Below, one piece after another: positions 54,056-60,020 of a stretch of 60,020 bases of DNA. This DNA is from Moritella sp. PE36 (GTDB taxonomy: Bacteria; Pseudomonadota; Gammaproteobacteria; Enterobacterales; Moritellaceae). The notes under the pieces were generated by a model that searched no databases, was not told the DNA's origin, and saw only the letters and a list, made by a program, of their open reading frames with translations. The DNA is taken from the NCBI RefSeq assembly GCF_000170855.1, contig NZ_ABCQ01000025.1, positions 1-60,020 on the forward strand, in the 5' to 3' direction. Within the stretch, counting starts at the first letter, position 1, and every line of letters starts with the position of its first letter. Both the position numbers and the translations under genes were made by a program.

Positions 54056-55072
54056 ATGAATCGTACACTTGCCATTGAATTTTCGCGTGTTGTTGAAGCC
54101 GCTGCTCTTGCTGGTTATAAATGGTTAGGCCGCGGTGATAAGAATATTGCTGATGGTGCTGCTGTTGAAGCCATGCGTTTGATGCTAAATAAAATAGACA
54201 TTGATGGTGAAATTGTTATTGGTGAAGGCGAAATCGATGAAGCACCGATGCTGTATATCGGCGAGAAAGTCGGTACCAAAATAGCCGGTGCTGACGCAGT
54301 TGATATTGCCGTTGATCCGATTGAAGGCACGCGAATGACGGCAATGGGTCAATCCAATGCTGTGGCCGTATTAGCTGTCGGTGAACAAGGCGCATTTCTA
54401 AAAGCACCTGACATGTATATGGAAAAATTAGTCGTTGGCCCTGGCGCTAAAGACGCCATTGATTTAAGTTTATCGCTGGAAGACAATATTCGTAATGTTG
54501 CGAAAGCATTGAATAAAGATATTCGTGAGTTAACCGTTGTTACGTTAGCCAAACCTCGTCACGATGATAAAATTAAAGCCATGCAAGCCATGGGCGTACG
54601 GGTATTTGCATTAGCTGATGGTGATGTTGCCGCGTCTATCTTGTGCTGTATGCCAGACAGTGACGTCGATATGATGTATTGCATCGGTGGTGCGCCTGAA
54701 GGGGTAATTTCAGCCGCAGCTATTCGGGCGATGGGCGGTAACATGCAGGCGCGATTATTAGCACGCCATGATGTCAAAGGAGATACTCCTGAAAACCGCG
54801 CGGCAGGTGAAATTGAAATTTCGCGTTGTCAGGCGCTAGGTTTGGTTGTGGGTGAGATCTTACCATTGGATAGATTAGCGAAAACCGATAATGTGATTTT
54901 TGCCGCAACAGGTATCACGAAAGGCGATCTGGTTGAAGGTGTGCAACGTAAAGGTAATATTGCCACGACGGAAACTTTGGTTATTAGTGGTAAGTCGGGC
55001 ACCATTCGTCGTATTCAATCAACGCATATGCTTAACCGCAAAAGTGCAGATTTACAAAGCATCATTTTATAA
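54056..55072 (+). CDS. glpX: Class II fructose-1,6-bisphosphatase
   Basis: GlpX hydrolyses fructose-1,6-bisphosphate in gluconeogenesis. The 338-residue protein has the class II motifs GRGDKNIADGAAVEAMR, GEGEIDEAPML, the metal/substrate site DPIEGTRMTAMGQSNA and IGGAPEGVISAAA. AGGAG at 54043-54047 fits ATG 54056. The gene is monocistronic with its own terminator. Confidence 0.96.
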   Translation: MNRTLAIEFSRVVEAAALAGYKWLGRGDKNIADGAAVEAMRLMLNKIDIDGEIVIGEGEIDEAPMLYIGEKVGTKIAGADAVDIAVDPIEGTRMTAMGQSNAVAVLAVGEQGAFLKAPDMYMEKLVVGPGAKDAIDLSLSLEDNIRNVAKALNKDIRELTVVTLAKPRHDDKIKAMQAMGVRVFALADGDVAASILCCMPDSDVDMMYCIGGAPEGVISAAAIRAMGGNMQARLLARHDVKGDTPENRAAGEIEISRCQALGLVVGEILPLDRLAKTDNVIFAATGITKGDLVEGVQRKGNIATTETLVISGKSGTIRRIQSTHMLNRKSADLQSIIL

Positions 55073-55100
55073 AATTAGAAGCGTGATTGATTAGACAATA

Positions 55101-55128
55101 AAAAGCCGCGTGATGAACGCGGCTTTTT
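55101..55128. terminator. Bidirectional terminator between glpX and the DAHP synthase gene
   Basis: A 7-bp stem GCCGCGT / ACGCGGC with a 5-base loop is flanked by A-rich and five-T runs. It lies between convergent genes. Confidence 0.88.
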
Positions 55129-55173
55129 AGCATTTTCTATAGGTAATACTGATTCTATACTATAGTTCTGAGC

Positions 55174-56232
55174 TTATACGATGGCGATCCGATCACTTGA
55201 TGCTTGGGCAAGGTCTGCCAGTAACTTTTCAGTATCTTGCCAATGGAGGCAAGCATCGGTAATGCTCTTACCATAAACAAGCGGTTTGCCAGCAACAACG
55301 GCTTGGTTGCCTTCTTCGATAAAACTTTCAGCCATAATACCTGAAATTTGCATACTACCGGTACGCATCTGCGCCATCACATCTTCAGCAACAAGTAGCT
55401 GATTGGTGTGGAGCTTTTGGCTATTACCGTGACTAAAATCAACTACGACAGACGGTGTTAAACCTGCATCAATTAATGCTTTGGTCGCCACGTCGATGTG
55501 TGATTTGTCATAGTTAGGCTCTTTACCACCACGTAAGATCACATGACCAAATGGATTACCGTGGGTTTGGTATACCGTCATGAAACCATCTTTATCGGGT
55601 GAGTAGAAGATGTGTGGTACTTGTGCTGCACGTACTGCATCAATGGCAATTTTGGTATTACCATCAGTACCGTTTTTGAAACCCACAGGACAAGATAACG
55701 CGGATGCCATTTCACGGTGCACTTGGCTTTCGGTGGTTCTCGCGCCAATGGCACCCCAACTGATTAAGTCTGCAATGTATTGACCGTTGACCATGTCTAA
55801 AAATTCGGTAGCGATTGGTAAGCCTATTTCACTGATATCAACTAACAGTTTACGAGCTAAACGTAAGCCTTTATTCGCTTGGTATTTACCGTTTAAATCA
55901 GGGTCGCTGATCAAACCCTTCCAGCCCACAATGGTACGTGGTTTTTCAAAGTACACACGCATTGCAATCACTAAGCTGTCTTTATACTGCGCTTGCAATG
56001 GTTTTAGACGGCGAGCGTAATCTAAAGCGGCGCTAGTATCATGAATTGAGCAAGGGCCAATGATAACCAGCAGGCGTTTATCTTTGCCTGCAATAATCGC
56101 TTCGATTTCACGACGACTGTTGATGATCTGCTGTGCGGCATTATCAGATAATGGAAACTCTTTAACCAGTTGACTTGGAGTGATCACCTGGTCGATATAG
56201 GTAGTTCTAAGTTCGTCTGTTTTAATTGTCAT
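55174..56232 (-). CDS. aroH: 3-deoxy-7-phosphoheptulonate synthase, AroH-type
   Basis: The first enzyme of the shikimate pathway, condensing phosphoenolpyruvate and erythrose-4-phosphate. Motifs of class I DAHP synthases are complete: LLVIIGPCSIHD, MRVYFEKPRT, GWKGLISDPDLNG, SWGAIGARTTESQVHRE, PVGFKNGTDGN and VVDFSHGNSQK. Segments TDELRTTYID at the start and SPDKDGFMTVYQTHGNPFGH match E. coli AroH (Trp-sensitive) better than AroG or AroF. The feedback inhibitor is inferred from that. A short palindrome ATTAGTCTAAT lies 7 bases upstream of the start (56240-56250) but does not match a full Trp operator. Confidence 0.92.
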   Translation of the reverse strand: MTIKTDELRTTYIDQVITPSQLVKEFPLSDNAAQQIINSRREIEAIIAGKDKRLLVIIGPCSIHDTSAALDYARRLKPLQAQYKDSLVIAMRVYFEKPRTIVGWKGLISDPDLNGKYQANKGLRLARKLLVDISEIGLPIATEFLDMVNGQYIADLISWGAIGARTTESQVHREMASALSCPVGFKNGTDGNTKIAIDAVRAAQVPHIFYSPDKDGFMTVYQTHGNPFGHVILRGGKEPNYDKSHIDVATKALIDAGLTPSVVVDFSHGNSQKLHTNQLLVAEDVMAQMRTGSMQISGIMAESFIEEGNQAVVAGKPLVYGKSITDACLHWQDTEKLLADLAQASSDRIAIV

Positions 56233-56298
56233 GATGTCTATTAGTCTAATTATGGGCTGTGATCAGCTTAACGTAATTTCATATTATTATAAAGATAA

Positions 56299-56739
56299 TC
56301 AGATGTCAGCTTGATTAGAATCATCAAAGCCTAATAACAGCAGTGTTTTTCCTTGTTTTTGATATGCTAAAAAACGCTGTTGGATATCGTTTGGCGCTTG
56401 CACTGTGGGATAAAAATCATGCTGACGATAAAAGTGTTCAAGATGAGGCAGGGCAAAAGTAAAGGTCTTATTATTCTCAAAGTGCGGGCGCATATCGCGT
56501 AATAATTGATGACCGAGTTGTTGACCACGGTAGTCGGGCGATACCAACATCCCTGTTAATAAAGATAACTCACCGATAGGGCGCAGTCTCGCGCAGGCGA
56601 TAATGGTATTGCCCTCTTTTCTATTATCTTTTAAAACGGCAATATGCTCGGCTTTATTGGGTCTTGAATAGGGTAGGTATTGCTTATAGAAGGGCTTAAC
56701 TAGCGGGTTCTCTATTTTCTTTAACCATTGAAACTGCAT
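56299..56739 (-). CDS. GNAT family N-acetyltransferase
   Basis: A 146-residue acetyltransferase. Acetyl-CoA-binding motif A reads LLTGMLVSPDYRGQQLGHQLLRDM (R/Q-x-x-G-x-G/A type), followed by FALPHLEHFYRQHDFYP, a typical motif B. The substrate is unknown. It is divergent from murB with a 64-base gap and upstream of the DAHP synthase gene on the same strand. Confidence 0.82.
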   Translation of the reverse strand: MQFQWLKKIENPLVKPFYKQYLPYSRPNKAEHIAVLKDNRKEGNTIIACARLRPIGELSLLTGMLVSPDYRGQQLGHQLLRDMRPHFENNKTFTFALPHLEHFYRQHDFYPTVQAPNDIQQRFLAYQKQGKTLLLLGFDDSNQADI

Positions 56740-56803
56740 CTCGTGACCTTTTATTATTCGGTTTTGCCTACAGATACGTTACTATCTGCAGGGATTATGC
56801 CTT

Positions 56804-57853
56804 ATGAGTGTTAATTATTTCATGCAAATACTAAAAAATCACAATTTAAAACCCTATACCAGTTTTGGAGTTGATGCTTATGCCTCACAGTTCGTCACCG
56901 TGACGACGTTAAGTGAGCTTAAGTTAGCGCTGCAGCTTCCCGCGCCCCAGCGGTTAATTCTGGGTGGCGGCAGTAATTTGTTATTTTGTGATGACTTTGA
57001 TGGACTCGTTATTCGTATTTGCTTAACGGGTATTACAGTGAATGAAGCGGCTGAGGATGCGGTGTACTTACACGTGGCGGCCGGTGAAAATTGGCATGAA
57101 TTTGTGCAATGGACATTGGCTCAAGGTTATGATGGATTAGAAAATCTAGCGTTGATCCCCGGTGTCGTCGGTGCCGCGCCAGTACAAAATATTGGTGCTT
57201 ATGGCGTTGAATTGAAGGATGTCTGCGATTATGTTGATGTACTAGATACGGACACCTTAATGGTACGTCGTTATACACCAGCGGAATGTCGATTTGGCTA
57301 TCGTGACAGTATTTTTAAAGGTGAACTTAAAGACAGCGCAGTGATCACCGCGGTCGGAATTAAATTGCACAAACCTTGGATTGCCAAAATAAATTATGGC
57401 CCGTTAGCGAGTTTAGGGGATAAAACCTCGGCATTAGCGATCTTTAAACAGGTTTGCCTGACTCGCCAACAAAAACTACCCGACCCCAATAAACTGGGTA
57501 ATGCGGGTAGTTTCTTTAAGAACCCGATCATCAATAAAACACAATTTAACGCAATTGCCGCCCTGCATCCCAATATCCCGCATTATCCAGCAGGTGGTGA
57601 TATAAAATTAGCCGCGGGTTGGTTGATTGACCAATGTGCACTAAAAGGTTATCAACAAGGTGGCGCGCAAGTACATACCGAGCAAGCGCTGGTTATTGTC
57701 AATACCGGAACTGCGACCGCGGGTGATATTGTCACGTTAGCGAAACACATCCAAACAACAGTGCAGGCACGCTTTGGTGTTGAATTACAGCATGAGGTTA
57801 GATTCATGGGACGTGACGGAGAGACTAACTTAGCGGAGGTGTGCTGTGGTTAA
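56804..57853 (+). CDS. murB: UDP-N-acetylenolpyruvoylglucosamine reductase MurB
   Basis: MurB makes UDP-MurNAc for peptidoglycan. FAD-binding motifs LILGGGSNLLF and GLENLALIPGVVGAAPVQNIGAYGVE are present; FGYRDSIFK and GNAGSFFKNP follow, the latter with the catalytic Ser of type I MurB. The 349 residues match the long E. coli type. It overlaps birA by 8 bases, the standard murB-birA arrangement. Confidence 0.96.
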   Translation: MSVNYFMQILKNHNLKPYTSFGVDAYASQFVTVTTLSELKLALQLPAPQRLILGGGSNLLFCDDFDGLVIRICLTGITVNEAAEDAVYLHVAAGENWHEFVQWTLAQGYDGLENLALIPGVVGAAPVQNIGAYGVELKDVCDYVDVLDTDTLMVRRYTPAECRFGYRDSIFKGELKDSAVITAVGIKLHKPWIAKINYGPLASLGDKTSALAIFKQVCLTRQQKLPDPNKLGNAGSFFKNPIINKTQFNAIAALHPNIPHYPAGGDIKLAAGWLIDQCALKGYQQGGAQVHTEQALVIVNTGTATAGDIVTLAKHIQTTVQARFGVELQHEVRFMGRDGETNLAEVCCG

Positions 57854-58814
57854 TATGACCGCTTCACGGCAGCAACTTATTCGCTTACTTGCTGATGGTG
57901 AGTTTCATTCGGGTGAAGCGTTAGGTGTCACGCTCGGTGTAAGCCGCATGGCAGTGAGTAAGCAGATCAAGGTACTAGAAACGATAGGCCTAGATGTATT
58001 TAAGGTAACAGGTAAAGGCTATAAACTTTCTGCGCCGCTGCAATTACTCGATGCTGAGCAGATTGCAGCTGGTAGTGGTGTGACTGTCGAGAGCCATCAA
58101 GTGCTAGGTTCGACCAATCAGCATTTATTAGATAAAGCCGCGTTATTGCAAAAAGGCCATAGTTGCTTTGCCGAATATCAGACTGCCGGGCGCGGACGCC
58201 GTGGTAAAAAATGGGTGTCGCCTTATGGCTCTCACCTTTATACCAGTACTTACTGGAGTTTAGATGCCGGGATCCAAGCTGCCTCCGGTTTAAGTTTAGT
58301 CATCGGCATTGCTGTTGCGCGCACGCTCACCGACCTGGGAATTGCTAATACCCAATTGAAATGGCCGAACGATGTGTATGTGGATGGTCAAAAGATTGCT
58401 GGCGTACTGGTGGAAATCATTGCTACTGCGGGAGGGGAATGCCATTTAGTCATCGGGTTGGGACTTAACGTTAATATGCCATTGCAAGCAGGGCTAGAGA
58501 TAGACCAAGCTTGGACCGATATAAATCAGCAATTACCGCACGCGATTGATCGTAATGCCTTAGCCTCGCGTTATTTAACTCACTTAATCAAAGTTTTGAC
58601 TGATTTCGAGTCATTTGGTTTTGGACACTTTGTTGAAGAGTGGAATTGTTGTGATGCGTTTAGAGACAGCCCTGTAGTATTGACCATCGGTAATAACAAA
58701 AAATACGGTATCGCGAAAGGGATCGATCACAGTGGCGCATTATTGTTAGAAATTGATGGCGTTATTAGCCCATTCGTTGGTGGTGAAGTATCATTGCGAC
58801 GTGCTGAAATATAA
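57846..58814 (+). CDS. birA: Bifunctional biotin ligase / biotin operon repressor BirA
   Basis: BirA biotinylates the acetyl-CoA carboxylase carrier protein and represses biotin genes. An N-terminal helix-turn-helix (GEALGVTLGVSRMAVSKQIK, about residues 22-41), the catalytic loop AGRGRRGKKW, KWPNDVYVDGQKIAGVLVE and the C-terminal SH3-like cap are all present. GTG 57846 has GGAGG at 57835-57839 at ideal spacing; ATG 57855 is an alternative. The start lies inside the end of murB. Confidence 0.95.
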   Translation: MVNMTASRQQLIRLLADGEFHSGEALGVTLGVSRMAVSKQIKVLETIGLDVFKVTGKGYKLSAPLQLLDAEQIAAGSGVTVESHQVLGSTNQHLLDKAALLQKGHSCFAEYQTAGRGRRGKKWVSPYGSHLYTSTYWSLDAGIQAASGLSLVIGIAVARTLTDLGIANTQLKWPNDVYVDGQKIAGVLVEIIATAGGECHLVIGLGLNVNMPLQAGLEIDQAWTDINQQLPHAIDRNALASRYLTHLIKVLTDFESFGFGHFVEEWNCCDAFRDSPVVLTIGNNKKYGIAKGIDHSGALLLEIDGVISPFVGGEVSLRRAEI

Positions 58815-58913
58815 CCAAAATGGATTTTATTCATATTTTCGAGTCGAAGCTTAGTCGAAGTGGCTAATAATTCGCCATGTAAATAAAAAAAAACTGGTTT
58901 TCATCGATTAAGG

Positions 58914-58942
58914 TTGCAAGAGGTAGGGGGTTACTCTAGTAT
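58914..58942 (+). promoter_or_regulatory. Promoter of the tRNA-Thr-Tyr-Gly-Thr operon
   Basis: TTGCAA (58914-58919) and TAGTAT (58937-58942) are spaced by 17 bases. About 20 bases separate the -10 from the first tRNA. Confidence 0.5.
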
Positions 58943-58963
58943 CTCTCCTCGTTAAGTGACGCC

Positions 58964-59039
<76 letters not shown>

Positions 59040-59067
59040 TTTAACTTGTTATCGAAGTACAATATGT

Positions 59068-59152
59068 GGAGGGGTTCCCGAGTGGCCAAAGGGATCAGAC
59101 TGTAAATCTGACGGCTCAGCCTTCGAAGGTTCGAATCCTTCTCCCTCCACCA
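59068..59152 (+). tRNA. tRNA-Tyr (anticodon GTA)
   Basis: An 85-base class II tRNA with long variable arm, acceptor GGAGGGG / CTCCCTCC region, anticodon loop CTGTAAA and encoded CCA. Confidence 0.97.
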
Positions 59153-59171
59153 CTTTGTACTCAGGACGCAT

Positions 59172-59246
59172 GCGGGCGTCGTATAATGGCTATTACTCCA
59201 GCCTTCCAAGCTGATAATGCGGGTTCGATTCCCGCCGCCCGCTCCA
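59172..59246 (+). tRNA. tRNA-Gly (anticodon TCC)
   Basis: A 75-base tRNA with acceptor GCGGGCG / CGCCCGC, anticodon loop CTTCCAA and encoded CCA. Confidence 0.96.
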
Positions 59247-59251
59247 AATTC

Positions 59252-59327
<76 letters not shown>

Positions 59328-59486
59328 TTTTTTCAGGTTAATTTTTTTCTTCTTCTGTTTATTCTTCATATCAAATGACTACGCCTTAAAAATAACCACA
59401 CGTTAAAAAAATCAAAAACAAATTTAATCATAATCTATTTAAGCTATTTGTAATTCAAATATTATTCATAATTATTTACGAATGAC
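59328..59486. other. AT-rich gap where tuf is expected
   Basis: These 160 bases hold no ORF or remnant of elongation factor Tu that I can recognise. The sequence is very AT-rich, with T-runs right after tRNA-Thr that could help terminate the tRNA operon. Confidence 0.6.
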
Positions 59487-59514
59487 TTGCATGAAAAATG
59501 AAAGCCCCTATAAT
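59487..59514 (+). promoter_or_regulatory. Promoter upstream of the tRNA-Trp remnant and secE
   Basis: TTGCAT (59487-59492) and a perfect TATAAT (59509-59514) are spaced by 16 bases. With tuf absent, this promoter probably drives secE and the genes after it. Confidence 0.65.
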
Positions 59515-59530
59515 TAGGTGCTCCGTTTGT

Positions 59531-59603
59531 AGGGGTAGCTCAAATTGGTAGAAAGGCGGTCTCCAAACTGATGTTTGTGAGTTCGATTATCTTCCTCCTG
59601 CCA
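59531..59603 (+). pseudogene. Decayed tRNA-Trp (anticodon loop CTCCAAA kept)
   Basis: The sequence keeps the tRNA-Trp frame: AGGGG start, D-loop AAATTGGTA, anticodon loop CTCCAAA, TTCGATT and GCCA end. The stems no longer pair: D-stem GCTC / GAAA, anticodon stem GCGGT / CTGAT, and T-stem GTGAG / ATCTT carry several mismatches each. The acceptor stem seems to have lost two bases. CTGCCA is duplicated at the 3' end. It sits where tRNA-Trp lies in Vibrio-like genomes. Confidence 0.7.
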
Positions 59604-59657
59604 CTGCCATCACCGTGTAACAGCGGATTTTTTTGTCTTAAGGTACAGGTTAGTAGT

Positions 59658-60020
59658 ATGACTTCAAATACTGAAAACCAAGGAAAAGCACTAGAAACCG
59701 TAAAATGGGTACTAGTTGCGATAATTCTAATTGGCACAGTTATTGGTAACAATATTTTTAGTGAAGAATCAGTGTTAATCCGCGCAGTTGCTGTAATTAT
59801 TGCCGCTGTTATTGCTGGTGGCATTGCATTGCAGACAAGTAAAGGGCGCAATGCGCTTGAATTTGCATCTGAATCAAGAACAGAAGTACGTAAAGTAGTT
59901 TGGCCTACGCGCCAAGAGGCGATCCAAACTACACTTATCGTATTAGTTGTTACCGCTATTATGGCGTTAGTGCTATGGGGATTAGATGGTATTCTAGTTC
60001 GTGTAGTTGCATTTATCACA
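59658..60020 (+). CDS. secE: Preprotein translocase subunit SecE (3' end cut by window)
   Basis: SecE is the essential small subunit of the SecYEG channel. The 121 residues present begin MTSNTENQGKALETVKW. They show two N-terminal helices (about 16-34 and 43-62), the conserved amphipathic SESRTEVRKVVWPTRQEAIQTT and the third helix (about 95-118). This is the three-helix enterobacterial form; only about six residues should be missing. nusG should follow outside the window. Confidence 0.95.
   Translation, partial: MTSNTENQGKALETVKWVLVAIILIGTVIGNNIFSEESVLIRAVAVIIAAVIAGGIALQTSKGRNALEFASESRTEVRKVVWPTRQEAIQTTLIVLVVTAIMALVLWGLDGILVRVVAFIT

Noticed and set aside
59540..60019. Minus-strand 159-codon ORF opposite secE
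   Set aside because: It is a shadow of secE, which has clear family motifs and a normal start.

Overview
The window is chromosomal DNA of a marine gammaproteobacterium. Low-to-moderate GC, the torECA gene order, and the birA / tRNA-Thr-Tyr-Gly-Thr / secE order seen in Vibrio-like lineages all fit. Protein similarity recalled from memory points to Moritella or a close relative, but no database search was run, so the genus is an inference. Almost everything is intact core genome. There is no prophage, transposase, integrase or CRISPR array.

Layout. 1-930: end of a ribosomal RNA operon (3' end of 23S, 5S, terminator). 1229-10217: recC-recB-recD, translationally coupled. 10404-16526: a dicarboxylate/amino-acid:cation symporter, a MiaA-type tRNA prenyltransferase, AsnC, a Cys/Met-metabolism PLP enzyme and a FapA (DUF342) protein. 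17123-22658: ribosomal protein L25, a methyltransferase, SirB2, a DsbD/ScsB-like thiol transporter, YgbA, an epimerase-like protein and an acidic protein of unknown function. 23062-34865: a complete pelABCDEFG operon for a cationic galactosamine-rich exopolysaccharide, controlled by c-di-GMP through PelD. 34860-38312: on the opposite strand, pointing into the pel operon, a two-gene unit encoding a secreted Agd3-like (CE18-type) polysaccharide deacetylase and a GH114-type endo-galactosaminidase lipoprotein. 38571-42271: topB and msrP-msrQ. 42597-46851: a torECA operon for TMAO respiration behind an elaborate repeat-rich control region. 46920-55072: yaeQ, a DEAD-box helicase, a hybrid histidine kinase that has lost both phospho-acceptor residues, a 48-residue orphan ORF, a YhhN lysoplasmalogenase-like protein, a MOSC/flavin/2Fe-2S fusion reductase and glpX. 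55174-60020: an AroH-type DAHP synthase, a GNAT acetyltransferase, murB-birA, four tRNA genes, a decayed tRNA-Trp and the start of secE, with the expected tuf gene missing.

The most interesting part is 23062-38312. A seven-gene Pel machine already has hydrolase and deacetylase domains inside PelA. Here it sits against a second deacetylase/hydrolase pair whose families are best known from the fungal galactosaminogalactan pathway (Agd3 and Ega3). The deacetylase carries what looks like a DNRLRE-type beta-sandwich between its catalytic Asp motif and its His-x3-His motif. My inference is that this is an accessory remodelling or release module for Pel-like polymer. The other strong signals are the phospho-acceptor-less hybrid kinase (49273-50895) and the tuf deletion with tRNA-Trp decay (59328-59603).
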